A program made the translations under genes and the position numbers. Below, piece by piece: positions 8,650 through 18,014 of a stretch of 64,000 nucleotides of DNA; the stretch's first letter is position 1, and every line of letters begins with the position of its first letter. This DNA comes from Pseudomonas fluorescens Q2-87. GTDB lineage: Bacteria; Pseudomonadota; Gammaproteobacteria; Pseudomonadales; Pseudomonadaceae. Location: positions 248,001 to 312,000 of the forward strand of contig NZ_CM001558.1 of NCBI RefSeq assembly GCF_000281895.1. Reading direction: 5' to 3'. The notes below the pieces were generated by a model, which ran no database searches, was not told the origin of the DNA, and saw nothing but the letters and a program-made list of their open reading frames with translations.

Positions 8650-9237
8650 TTATCGCTCCGTGGTCTTGCGGATTTCTTTCTCGTCCATCCACTCGGCCAG
8701 ACCGCTCTCGACGTCGATCAGTTGCAGGCTGAATTTGTAGAAGACGTCCTTGTAGTCACTGCTGCGCTTGACGATCGAGCTGATGGAGCCTTCGAGGCGG
8801 TACTTGGCGGCGATCATGTTGCCGGTCTTGGCCACGGTGCTTTTCTTGTACAGGCCACTCTGGTTTTGCAGCTTCAACTGGTCGACCTGGCTGTCCATGG
8901 CGGTGTTGTCGCTGGCGAAGCGCGCCGCACCGGTCTTCATCAACTGGGTCTTGATGCTAGTGGTGATTTCACGGGTGTCGATGTATTCGCTGGTCTTGTT
9001 CTTCACGTCATAGACCTGGACCACCGGGCGACCTTGCAGGATGCCGGACTGTGCCAGGGAACGGGTCATGGACTCGGCAATCATCTGCAGGTCGGTGGAG
9101 CCGAATTCATTGGTCACGGTTTCCACGGCCTTGGTGTCGCCGTAGCTGATGTTCTTGTTGCCCAGGACAGGCGAGTTATTGGCGCAGCCGCTGACCAGCA
9201 GGGCCGCGAGGGCGAGGGAAGAAATGCGTACGAACAT
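8650..9237 (-). CDS. lpoB: LpoB-like outer-membrane lipoprotein (penicillin-binding protein activator)
   Basis: A 195-residue lipoprotein. The start complementary to 9235-9237 yields a signal peptide ending in a lipobox (LLVSGCAN). The mature domain reads like LpoB: TREITTSIKTQLMKTGAARF, then AKYRLEGSISSIVKRSSDYKDVFYKFSLQLIDVESGLAEWMDEKEIRK. In E. coli LpoB reaches through the peptidoglycan to stimulate PBP1b. The ycfL gene lies just upstream on the same strand, as it does next to lpoB (ycfM) in E. coli. Whether this copy activates a PBP in Pseudomonas, which also uses LpoP, is unknown. Confidence 0.82.
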   Translation of the reverse strand: MFVRISSLALAALLVSGCANNSPVLGNKNISYGDTKAVETVTNEFGSTDLQMIAESMTRSLAQSGILQGRPVVQVYDVKNKTSEYIDTREITTSIKTQLMKTGAARFASDNTAMDSQVDQLKLQNQSGLYKKSTVAKTGNMIAAKYRLEGSISSIVKRSSDYKDVFYKFSLQLIDVESGLAEWMDEKEIRKTTER

Positions 9238-9316
9238 GTGGGTGCTCTCGAAAGCTGAATGAAATGGGGCTAAGGCGTAATGCCGGTCAGTACAGGAACT
9301 TGTGCCGACGATCCCC

Positions 9317-9410
9317 TGTGGCGAGGGAGCTTGCTCCCGCTGGGCTGCGAAGCAGCCCCAAAATCTTGCGGTCGCTGCGCAACCGAGCGGGAGCAAGCTC
9401 CCTCGCCACG
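9317..9410. repeat. REP pair between ycfL and lpoB-like genes
   Basis: Inverted copies of the GTGGCGAGGGAGCTTGCTCC element, almost identical in sequence and spacing to the pair at 7785-7878. It sits inside what otherwise looks like a four-gene operon. Confidence 0.9.
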
Positions 9411-9445
9411 GGGTCTGGTGTTGGCTTGACTGACCGGAACCAGGC

Positions 9446-9817
9446 TCAAGGCGTATTGATTTCCAGACGGAAGTCCACGGCCTTGGGGGTCGGCGCGATG
9501 GCGGGCAGGAAGCTGGTCTGTTCGCCGTACAGCGTCAGGGTTTTCCAGGTTTCCTCCTCGGCAATCGGGAAGCCTTCGGGGCCCAGCCAGGCGAAGCGGT
9601 AGTACATCGTCTTGTTGTTGTAGCTGGTGTTGCTCAGCTGCACGTTGACGGTCATGTAGCCGTTTTCCCGGGCCACGCGCATGGCGCCGACCACGATGTT
9701 CTTGGTCTTGCCCATCGCCACGACCTTGCTGGCGGCGGTGCCCGGCTCCGGTGGCGGCGGGGTGGCGCAACCGGCCAGCAAGGCCAGGGCGCCGACGGCG
9801 ATCAGTTTTAAACGCAT
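9446..9817 (-). CDS. ycfL: YcfL family lipoprotein (DUF1425)
   Basis: A 123-residue lipoprotein with a short signal peptide and lipobox (LALLAGCAT). It shows the DUF1425 pattern: VNVQLSNTSYNNKTMYYRFAWLGPEGFPI. YcfL has no established biochemical function but is encoded next to lpoB in enterobacteria, and that pairing is kept here. It starts 18 bases after the stop of the COG3014 gene, consistent with co-transcription. Confidence 0.83.
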   Translation of the reverse strand: MRLKLIAVGALALLAGCATPPPPEPGTAASKVVAMGKTKNIVVGAMRVARENGYMTVNVQLSNTSYNNKTMYYRFAWLGPEGFPIAEEETWKTLTLYGEQTSFLPAIAPTPKAVDFRLEINTP

Positions 9818-9835
9818 GCGAGCAAGACTCCGTTC

Positions 9836-11230
9836 TTAAGGTTTGAGGGTGGCGACGGCGGTCGGGTTGGCGGTCAGGATCACCTGGGCGGCCAGGCCAC
9901 CGGTGAAGACCTGATTACCCACCGTCCGCAGGCTGATGACTTGGTAGCGCTGATCGACGGTGACCTTGACCACCGAGCCGCCCACTGCGCTTGGCAGGGT
10001 GACCTGGTGCTCGCCTTTCTTCAGGCGCAGGCGCACCACTTGGGTGTAGTCGGGCAGGGTGCGCCAGGTGCGGGTGTCGGCACCTTCAAGCACGGCCGAG
10101 GTGAGGCCCACGGCGAGGCCGGCCAATGGATTGGTGTCGTTGATCTGTTTCTGCGCCACGCCACGGGTGACCGCGCGCACGGTGGTGCGCAGGATGATGC
10201 CGGGCATGTCGTCGCGCAGGGCGCGGCGGGACATGGCGGTGGTGCTGTTGAGCTGGGTCAGGTCCATCTGACGACCGTCCACCCCGATCTGGGCAAACGT
10301 GGCGGTAGAGGTGTCAGGCTTGATAATCGGGAACGACAACGGCGTGATGACCAGGTTGCCGCTGATGGGCAAGGGCAGGGGGATGCGGATCGAGTCCCGG
10401 GACGGCGCCAGGCCGCTCTGCACCACGATCAGGATGTCGCTGTCATCATTCTTGGCGGCAGGTTTGTCCAGGTTGAGCAGTGCCTGCTCCAGCAACGGGG
10501 TGTTGGGGCGCAGTTCGGCCGCCTTGCGATAACCCGGTGCAGCCAGGTCTTTTTCGCCCAGGGCTTCATAGACGAAGCCGGCCAGGTAATGGCTGAACGC
10601 ACTCTGGTAACTGTTCTTGAGGCTGACCACTTCCGGAGCGTCGAGGCTGGCTACCGGATAGCCCTTGAGGTCCTTGTATTCGGTCTTGACCCCTTGCTGC
10701 TCGGCTTCTTCCTCGCGCTTGAGGTATTCCTTGTCCCGCAGGTCGGCGATTACAGCTTCGCGCTCGTGGGTCTTTTTGATCTGGGTCCGTGCGCCGTCGA
10801 AGTCGTTCACGGCCAGCAGATTCAGGGCCATTTGCGTGGTCAGCATGACCTTTTCGTAGTCATAGCCTTCGTAGCGGCGGACCTTATCGTTGACCAGGAA
10901 GCTGCCGAACTGCGCGAGGTATTTGGCCGTGTCGAGCTTGACCGCGTCTTCCCATTGGCCCACTTGCACGTCAGCGCTGGTCCAGGCCGTCTGGCTGCCG
11001 GAGAGGTCGCCCTTGGCGCGGAGCAGTTCACCCTTCTCGAAGTAATACAGCAGGTCTTTGTCCTTGCTGGTGTTGTTCTTTTCCAACAGGGTCAGCGCGG
11101 CGTCGACGTTGCCGGCAGCCAGTTGCTGGTTGGTCTGGGCCAATTCGCTGTCGTAGTTGCGAAAGGCCGAACAGCCGGACAACAAAGTGCTCGCACTGAG
11201 GGCGACCAAAAAAGCGGCACGGGAGGCCAT
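9836..11230 (-). CDS. COG3014 family lipoprotein
   Basis: A 464-residue lipoprotein; the ATG complementary to 11228-11230 gives the signal peptide MASRAAFLVALSASTLLSGC with a lipobox cysteine. The first half is TPR-like (LAQTNQQLAAGNVDAALTLLEKN ... SHYLAGFVYEALGEKDLAAPGYRKA). The second half is beta-rich and ends in a repeated hydrophobic domain. COG3014 has no known function. It is the first gene of the minus-strand cluster COG3014-ycfL-lpoB-like-CsgG-like. A plausible promoter lies at 11367-11394. Confidence 0.75.
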   Translation of the reverse strand: MASRAAFLVALSASTLLSGCSAFRNYDSELAQTNQQLAAGNVDAALTLLEKNNTSKDKDLLYYFEKGELLRAKGDLSGSQTAWTSADVQVGQWEDAVKLDTAKYLAQFGSFLVNDKVRRYEGYDYEKVMLTTQMALNLLAVNDFDGARTQIKKTHEREAVIADLRDKEYLKREEEAEQQGVKTEYKDLKGYPVASLDAPEVVSLKNSYQSAFSHYLAGFVYEALGEKDLAAPGYRKAAELRPNTPLLEQALLNLDKPAAKNDDSDILIVVQSGLAPSRDSIRIPLPLPISGNLVITPLSFPIIKPDTSTATFAQIGVDGRQMDLTQLNSTTAMSRRALRDDMPGIILRTTVRAVTRGVAQKQINDTNPLAGLAVGLTSAVLEGADTRTWRTLPDYTQVVRLRLKKGEHQVTLPSAVGGSVVKVTVDQRYQVISLRTVGNQVFTGGLAAQVILTANPTAVATLKP

Positions 11231-11366
11231 GAACAATTCTTCCCTGAGTATCAGCCTGGAGGGTGCGGGTCGGGCTGGAGCGATCCACGGACATGCGCCG
11301 GGACGCTGTCTGTTCCTCATAAAAAGAGGAGCTGTTATGCCGTCTGATAATAAGAAGGCGGGCGGG

Positions 11367-11394
11367 ATTATAAACATGGCTGTTGGCTATGTAA
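11367..11394 (-). promoter_or_regulatory. Candidate sigma-70 promoter for the COG3014-ycfL-lpoB cluster
   Basis: On the minus strand, TTACAT (11389-11394) and TATAAT (11367-11372) are separated by 16 bases. The start would lie about 130 bases before the COG3014 ATG. The -10 is consensus; the -35 matches at four of six positions. Confidence 0.4.
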
Positions 11395-11546
11395 TGGCTT
11401 TTCAATCTCGTAATGCCGTTTTTGTGACATCACCACCAAAGCATGAATTTCCGATGAAAATGTGCCGCCAATGCACATCCGCTCTTGAGCCAAAGTCATT
11501 GGAAGTGAACAATGTGTTACTTCTTATTACCAATCGAGAGTCATTC

Positions 11547-13445
11547 ATGACTGCCCCGCTCCGTTTTCTGGCCTGGCTTGCAGTGCCGCTGCTCGCGCTG
11601 TGCAGCAATCCTCTGCTGGCCAACACTGTCGAGGGCGCCTCCCAAGCGCTGCATCTGCTGGATTACATCGGGGCGGATTATCCGACAACGGTCGAAACGG
11701 GCAAGATCATTAATGATTCCGAATATCGCGAACAGCTCGAGTTCGTCCAAGTGCTGGAAGGCTTGATTGCCGAGCTGCCGGCCAAGCCGGAAAAGGCTGA
11801 GCTGAGCCAAGGCATCACCGCACTGCGCAGTGCCATCACCCAGCGGCAAGATGCTGGGGACGTTTCCCGCCTCGCACGCCAGTTGGGCGCAAGATTGGCG
11901 GTGGCGTATGAAGTCAGCCAGGCACCGGTCATCACACCGGATCCGGCCCGAGGGGCGCCGCTGTATGCCCAGAACTGCTCGGTGTGCCACGGCGCCAACG
12001 GTGCCGGTGATGGCCCCGCCGGTGTTGGCCTGGAGCCGCCGCCGTCCAACCTGCGGGACGGCCGGCGCCTGGATCACCTGAGTCTCTATGCGATTTACAA
12101 CACCCTCGGCATGGGCATCGAAGGCACCGACATGCCAGCTTTCGCCGATCAGCTCGATGACCGGCAACGCTGGGACCTGGCGATCTACATTGCCAGCTTC
12201 AGCGCCGACCCGGCCGCTGCCAAAAGCGAGCAGATCTACAACCTCGCCGACCTCGCGCGCCAGACCCCGGCTGAAGTCCTCGCTGCGCAAGGCCCGGCGG
12301 CGGCCGCTACTTTCCGTGCCCAGCGGGCCCAGCCGCCACAGGTGCAGCGTGGCCCGGCTCAGTTGCTCGACTACACGGCCGCTACCCTGGACAAAAGCAT
12401 CGCGGCGTATCGCGCCGGTGACCATGACCAGGCCTATGACCTGTCGGTGGCGGCGTATCTGGAGGGCTTCGAGCTGGTGGAAAGCTCCCTGGACAACGTC
12501 GACGCCAACGTACGCAAGGACACCGAAAAGGCCCTGATGGCCTATCGTCAGTCCCTGCAGGACGGCTTGACGGTCGCCCAGGCCGAACAACGCCTGGACG
12601 CGGCCAAAGCCAAGTTGAAGGAATCTGCCGGCCTGCTGGGTGGCGATGGCCTGAGCTGGTCGCTGAGCTACATTTCTGGCTTGCTGATCCTGCTGCGCGA
12701 AGGGCTGGAAGCAATCCTGGTCCTGGCGGCGATCCTGGCGTTCCTGCGCAACACCGGCCAGCAATCGGCGGTGCGCAGTGTCAACTTCGGTTGGGGCCTG
12801 GCGCTATTGGCCGGGCTGGCGACCTGGGGATTGGCGGCCTATGTGATCGATGTCAGCGGTGCCCAGCGCGAACTGCTCGAAGGTGCGACGGCATTGTTCG
12901 CCAGTGTGATGGTGTTGTGGCTGGGGGTGTGGATGCACGACCGGCGCCATGCGGCGGCCTGGCAGGACTACATCAAGAGCAGCCTGGTGGGCGGCGGTGG
13001 CCGTTTTGGTTTTGCGATCCTGGCGTTTTTCTCGGTCTACCGCGAGCTGTTCGAAGTGATCCTGTTCTATGAAACCTTGTGGTTGCAGGCCGGCCCCGCC
13101 GGACACAACGCCGTGCTGGCGGGCGGTGCGACAGCGCTGGTGCTGTTGGTCGGCCTGGCCTGGGTGATCCTGCGGGGTTCGGCGAAACTGCCGCTGGCGC
13201 TGTTCTTCAGTATCAATGCCGCGTTGCTCTGTGCGCTGTCGGTGGTGTTTGCCGGTCATGGCGTGAAGGCGTTGCAGGAAGCCGGGATCTTCGGCACCCG
13301 CCCGGTGGCGTTCTTCGATTTCGACTGGCTGGGTATTCATGCCGATGCCTACTCGCTGTCGGCCCAGATGGTAGCGATCCTGGCGATCGTGGTGTTGTAT
13401 GGGCGCAGTTGGGTGGTGGAGAAGCGTCGGGTCCAGGTTTCCTGA
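11547..13445 (+). CDS. Cytochrome c-FTR1 family iron permease fusion
   Basis: A 632-residue protein in three parts. A signal peptide is followed by a periplasmic region with a c-type heme site CSVCH (C144, C147, H148) and a distal Met region (GTDMPAFADQL). A helical linker covers about residues 270-370. The C-terminal FTR1 permease has about seven membrane segments and two REXXE iron motifs, REGLE (384-388) and RELFE (499-503). FTR1 proteins import iron, typically after redox cycling, so the fused heme domain may supply that step. I chose ATG 11547 because it starts the signal peptide. The same frame is open upstream with a well-placed AGGAG before an ATG at 11337. Confidence 0.85.
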   Translation: MTAPLRFLAWLAVPLLALCSNPLLANTVEGASQALHLLDYIGADYPTTVETGKIINDSEYREQLEFVQVLEGLIAELPAKPEKAELSQGITALRSAITQRQDAGDVSRLARQLGARLAVAYEVSQAPVITPDPARGAPLYAQNCSVCHGANGAGDGPAGVGLEPPPSNLRDGRRLDHLSLYAIYNTLGMGIEGTDMPAFADQLDDRQRWDLAIYIASFSADPAAAKSEQIYNLADLARQTPAEVLAAQGPAAAATFRAQRAQPPQVQRGPAQLLDYTAATLDKSIAAYRAGDHDQAYDLSVAAYLEGFELVESSLDNVDANVRKDTEKALMAYRQSLQDGLTVAQAEQRLDAAKAKLKESAGLLGGDGLSWSLSYISGLLILLREGLEAILVLAAILAFLRNTGQQSAVRSVNFGWGLALLAGLATWGLAAYVIDVSGAQRELLEGATALFASVMVLWLGVWMHDRRHAAAWQDYIKSSLVGGGGRFGFAILAFFSVYRELFEVILFYETLWLQAGPAGHNAVLAGGATALVLLVGLAWVILRGSAKLPLALFFSINAALLCALSVVFAGHGVKALQEAGIFGTRPVAFFDFDWLGIHADAYSLSAQMVAILAIVVLYGRSWVVEKRRVQVS

Positions 13446-13466
13446 TCCGCAGCATTCGCGGCACAT

Positions 13467-13530
13467 ATCGCGAGCAAGCTCACTCCCACAGGATGTAGGC
13501 TGTCCTTGTGGAAGCGAGCTTGCTCGCGAT
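13467..13530. repeat. REP pair (GCGAGCAAGC type)
   Basis: Inverted 24-base copies of the second REP type, ATCGCGAGCAAGCTC ... GAGCTTGCTCGCGAT, between the FTR1 gene and the yaiI-like gene. Its right arm ends only 24 bases before the yaiI-like ATG. Confidence 0.85.
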
Positions 13531-13553
13531 GCATTTAGAGAGGAGCGACCCCG

Positions 13554-14009
13554 ATGCGCGTATGGATCGACGCCGACGCCTGCCCCAAGGCAGCCAAGGA
13601 GTTGGTGGTCAAGTTCGCCCTGAAGCGTCAGTTTGAAGTGGTGCTGGTGGCCGGCCAGCCGCAGATCAAGCCGGGCCTGGCCTGCGTGAAGCTGATCGTG
13701 GTGCCTAGCGGCCCTGACGCGGCGGACGATTACCTGGTGGAACACGCCGTGCCCGGTGAGCTGGTGATTTGCAGCGACGTGCCCTTGGCCGACCGATTGG
13801 TGAAGAAGGGCGTCGCCGCCCTGGATCCACGGGGCAAGGAGTTCGATGCGCAGAACATGGGCGATCGACTGGCGGTGCGCAACCTCTTCACTGACTTGCG
13901 TGAGCAAGGCCATATGGGCGGCGGCCCGGCGGCGTACAGCGAGCGGGACAAGCAAGGGTTTGCCAATGCGTTGGATCGGATACTGACACGTTTGGCCCGA
14001 GCCTCTTAA
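13554..14009 (+). CDS. yaiI: YaiI/YqxD family protein (DUF188)
   Basis: A 151-residue protein beginning MRVWIDADACPKAAKEL, the N-terminal acidic motif of the UPF0178/DUF188 family. Other conserved parts are VPSGPDAADDYLVEHA, VICSDVPLADRLV and GGGPAAYSERDKQGFANALDR. The arrangement of aspartates resembles PIN/NYN-type nucleases, but activity is not established. GAGAGGAGC precedes the ATG. Confidence 0.88.
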   Translation: MRVWIDADACPKAAKELVVKFALKRQFEVVLVAGQPQIKPGLACVKLIVVPSGPDAADDYLVEHAVPGELVICSDVPLADRLVKKGVAALDPRGKEFDAQNMGDRLAVRNLFTDLREQGHMGGGPAAYSERDKQGFANALDRILTRLARAS

Positions 14010-14027
14010 GTCTTGCCTGGAACCCCT

Positions 14028-14116
14028 TGTGGGAGCGGGCTTGCTCGCGAAGACGGTGTGTCAGCCAACAAAGATGTCAGCTGAACCGACGCCTTCGCGA
14101 GCAAGCCCGCTCCCAC
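14028..14116. repeat. REP pair (GTGGGAGCGGGCTTGCTCGC type)
   Basis: Two inverted copies spanning 14028-14053 and about 14091-14116, between the convergent yaiI-like and elbB genes. The same type occurs at 55816-55912. Confidence 0.9.
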
Positions 14117-14132
14117 AGGGATAGCGGCGGTG

Positions 14133-14801
14133 TCAGGCGTCGTTCTCGTGCGTCAGTTCCAACACCCGATCCACCAGCTTATTGATGCCCGAAGCCGCTT
14201 CGCTGATGTGCTGCGCCAGCATATAGGCCGGGGTGCTGACCAGTTTGCGCGCGGTGTCTTCGACGATGTCGCTCACGGCGCAGTCCTGGTGAGTGCCGCC
14301 CATCTTGGTCACGGCGGCTGCCGTATCGCTGTCGGTGCCAATGGTGCAGGTCACCCCTGGGCCATAGATCTTTGCCGCCAGGGCCGGGGAAATGCACATC
14401 AGGCCCACTGGCTTGCCGGCTTCGGCAAAGGCTTCGGTCAGCGCCAGGACCTCTGGCTGGACCGTGCAGCCGGCGCCTTCGACGGCGAAGTTGGAGAGGT
14501 TTTTCGCCGAGCCGAAACCACCCGGTACGATCAGGGCATCGAAATCCTCGACCCTGGCTTCACGCAAATCCTTCACGTTGCCCCGGGCGATCCGCGCCGA
14601 CTCCACCAGAACGTTGCGGCTTTCGGGCATTTCTTCACCGGTCAGGTGATTGATTACGTGCAGTTGGGCAATGTTGGGGGCGAAACATTGCACCTGTGCG
14701 CCACGCTGGTCGAGACGCAGCAAGGTGATCACGCTTTCTTGGACTTCTGCGCCGTCATACACGCCACAGCCGGAAAGGATCACTGCAACTTTTTTGCTCA
14801 T
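14133..14801 (-). CDS. elbB: ElbB, DJ-1/PfpI superfamily glyoxalase-like protein
   Basis: A 222-residue protein beginning MSKKVAVILSGCGVYDGAEV, the ElbB pattern. It has the class I glutamine amidotransferase-like fold with VPGGFGSAKNLSNFA and the nucleophile elbow GLMCISPALAAKI, where C is the likely catalytic cysteine. E. coli ElbB shows glyoxalase III-type activity in vitro and was first linked to isoprenoid biosynthesis. Length equals the family norm. Confidence 0.9.
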   Translation of the reverse strand: MSKKVAVILSGCGVYDGAEVQESVITLLRLDQRGAQVQCFAPNIAQLHVINHLTGEEMPESRNVLVESARIARGNVKDLREARVEDFDALIVPGGFGSAKNLSNFAVEGAGCTVQPEVLALTEAFAEAGKPVGLMCISPALAAKIYGPGVTCTIGTDSDTAAAVTKMGGTHQDCAVSDIVEDTARKLVSTPAYMLAQHISEAASGINKLVDRVLELTHENDA

Positions 14802-14926
14802 GGGTTTTCTCCAGATTCATGGCGTTAAATGTCCACTAATTTGTCACTCGTTGCCATAGGGTTATCGGGCAGCTACACCTAATCTGCCGACTATCTCCCT
14901 GCTTGCTCATGCCTCCGGGTCGCGTC

Positions 14927-16174
14927 ATGAATTTCATTCTGTATGCCGTGCCGTTCTTCTTCGTGCTGATTGCCGTCGAGTTGCTGGCTGATCGTTGGCG
15001 CGGCGTGAGTCACTATCGCCTCGCTGATGCGATCAACAGCCTGAGTACCGGCGTGCTGTCGACCACTACCGGCCTGCTGACCAAGGGCGTGGGGCTGGTG
15101 ACCTACGCCTTTGCGTTGAAACACCTGGCCGTCATTCAATTGCCTGCCGACCGGGCCTGGGTCTGGATGTTCGCCTTCGTGCTCTACGACCTTTGCTATT
15201 ACTGGCTGCACCGCATGGGCCATGAGCGCAACATTCTCTGGGCCGCGCACTCGGTGCACCATCAGAGCGAGGACTACAACCTGTCCACTGCGTTGCGCCA
15301 GACCAGCACAGGATTTGTGTTGAGCTGGATCTTCTATATCCCCCTTGCCGTGCTGGGGGTGCCGCTGGCGGTATTCGTCAGCGTGGCGGCGCTGAATCTG
15401 CTGTACCAGTTCTGGGTCCACACCCAGCACATTCCCAAGCTCGGCTGGCTGGAGTGGTGCTTCGTCACGCCGTCCAATCATCGTGCCCACCATGCACAGA
15501 ACCCTCTCTACATGGATCGCAACTACGGCGGGGTGTTCATTATTTGGGACCGTCTGTTTGGCACCTTCCAGGAAGAAGACGAAGATGAGCCTGTGATTTT
15601 CGGCGTGACCACGCCATTGGCGAGCTGGAATCCGTTGTGGGCCAACCTGCAGTTCTATGTGCAGTTATGGGCGGACGCGCGCCGGGCCGGGCGCTGGCAG
15701 GACAAGCTGCGGATCTGGTTCATGCCTACCGGTTGGCGGCCTGTGGACGTCGCTGCGAGGTACCCGCTGAACAAACCGGACCTGGGCGCGTTCCGCAAGT
15801 TCGAGGTGCCGCTGGACAGGCGCCAGCAGGTTTACGTAGCGCTGCAGTTCTGCGTTTACATTGCCTTGGGCAGTTACTTGATGAACCTGGAGAACAGCCT
15901 GCCGACCGCCGCCCTGATACTGGGGTGGGGCGCGGTGGCGTTCGGTCTGTTCGTGTTGGGGATGACCCTGGAGAATCGCCCGTGGGCGCTGAGGCTGGAG
16001 CTGTTGCGGCTGGCGTCGAGCCCGCTGCTGGTGTGGCTGGCCCCGCTGGCCGGATTGTGGCCGAACGATGCGGCGATAAGCCAGGGGGCCTGGCTCGGGT
16101 TGCTCAGCTACAGCCTGCTCAGTGGCATCGGGCTGTATTGCTGCAGCAACCGGTTCACTCGGTTGGCGTCCTAG
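14927..16174 (+). CDS. Sterol desaturase/fatty acid hydroxylase superfamily membrane protein
   Basis: A 415-residue membrane protein. After four N-terminal hydrophobic segments come the histidine clusters of the di-iron hydroxylase superfamily: HRMGHE, SVHHQ and NHRAHHA. An additional C-terminal group of about four hydrophobic segments follows. The substrate is unknown; bacterial members act on lipids, hopanoids or carotenoids. I chose ATG 14927 because the first membrane segment follows immediately. The frame is also open from TTG 14903 and ATG 14909, and no clear ribosome site settles it. The 3' end overlaps the convergent DedA gene by 20 bases. Confidence 0.82.
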   Translation: MNFILYAVPFFFVLIAVELLADRWRGVSHYRLADAINSLSTGVLSTTTGLLTKGVGLVTYAFALKHLAVIQLPADRAWVWMFAFVLYDLCYYWLHRMGHERNILWAAHSVHHQSEDYNLSTALRQTSTGFVLSWIFYIPLAVLGVPLAVFVSVAALNLLYQFWVHTQHIPKLGWLEWCFVTPSNHRAHHAQNPLYMDRNYGGVFIIWDRLFGTFQEEDEDEPVIFGVTTPLASWNPLWANLQFYVQLWADARRAGRWQDKLRIWFMPTGWRPVDVAARYPLNKPDLGAFRKFEVPLDRRQQVYVALQFCVYIALGSYLMNLENSLPTAALILGWGAVAFGLFVLGMTLENRPWALRLELLRLASSPLLVWLAPLAGLWPNDAAISQGAWLGLLSYSLLSGIGLYCCSNRFTRLAS

Positions 16175-16778
16175 ATTCGCTGGAGCTGGCCTGTTCCAGC
16201 CGCTCCGCTTCGAGGATTTTCCTGGCCAGGCGTGCGTTCTTGATGCGTCGGCGCAGCCACAAGACCAAACCCAGCAACAGCAGGGCGCCGAGTACCCAGA
16301 GTTCGTATTTCTTGATGCTGCCCAGCATGCCTTCGAGCACCGCGCCGAAGTGGTACGCCGCGGCCGCCAGCGCCGTGGCCCACACTGCCGCACCGATGCC
16401 ATTGAGCAACAGATAGCGGCCCGGCGGATAGCCGGACAGGCCGATCGCCACCGGCATGACCGTGCGCAGGCCATAGACGAAGCGGAAGCTCAAAACCCAG
16501 ATGTCCGGGTGCCGGCGGATATGTTCCAGCGCGCGATCGCCCATCAATTGCCAGCGCGGCTTGCGCGCCAGCAGCTTGCGCCCGTGCTTGCGTCCCAGGA
16601 AATACCACAGCTGATCGCCCGCGTAGCTGCCGCAGAACGCTACGACCACCACGAGATTGATGTCCATGTAACCACGGAACGCCAGGAAGCCTGCGAGCAC
16701 GAGGATGGTTTCGCCTTCGAAGAACGTGCCGATAAACAGGGCCAAGTAGCCGAAGTCATGCAGAAATTGTTGGAGCAT
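16155..16778 (-). CDS. DedA family membrane protein
   Basis: A 207-residue protein with the DedA pattern: LFIGTFFEGETILVLAGFLA, then GSYAGDQLWYFLGRKHGRKLL and FRFVYGLRTVMPVAIGLSGYPPGRYLLLNGIGAAVWA. These include the conserved acidic residue in the first membrane segment and the F-R..YG-R loop. DedA proteins are membrane transporters or flippases involved in undecaprenyl-phosphate and lipid recycling and in membrane energetics. It is divergent from hemB. Confidence 0.88.
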   Translation of the reverse strand: MLQQFLHDFGYLALFIGTFFEGETILVLAGFLAFRGYMDINLVVVVAFCGSYAGDQLWYFLGRKHGRKLLARKPRWQLMGDRALEHIRRHPDIWVLSFRFVYGLRTVMPVAIGLSGYPPGRYLLLNGIGAAVWATALAAAAYHFGAVLEGMLGSIKKYELWVLGALLLLGLVLWLRRRIKNARLARKILEAERLEQASSSESRTPTE

Positions 16779-16881
16779 TGTCTGGGTGCTGGCGAAATGA
16801 ACGCGCAGCCTAACCCTTCAGGCACATTCAGGAAAGTATCGAAATGTGTCTCGACGTGAACATTTCCTACAACCACAATAA

Positions 16882-17997
<1,116 letters not shown>

Positions 17998-18014
17998 CCT
18001 CTCAGGAACTTGCG

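Noticed and set aside
11400..11546. Fur box before the cytochrome c-FTR1 gene
   Set aside because: No 19-base segment matched the consensus convincingly, although iron control would make sense.
7785..14116. CRISPR-like repeats
   Set aside because: The repeats are inverted REP pairs with irregular spacing and no unique spacers or cas genes.
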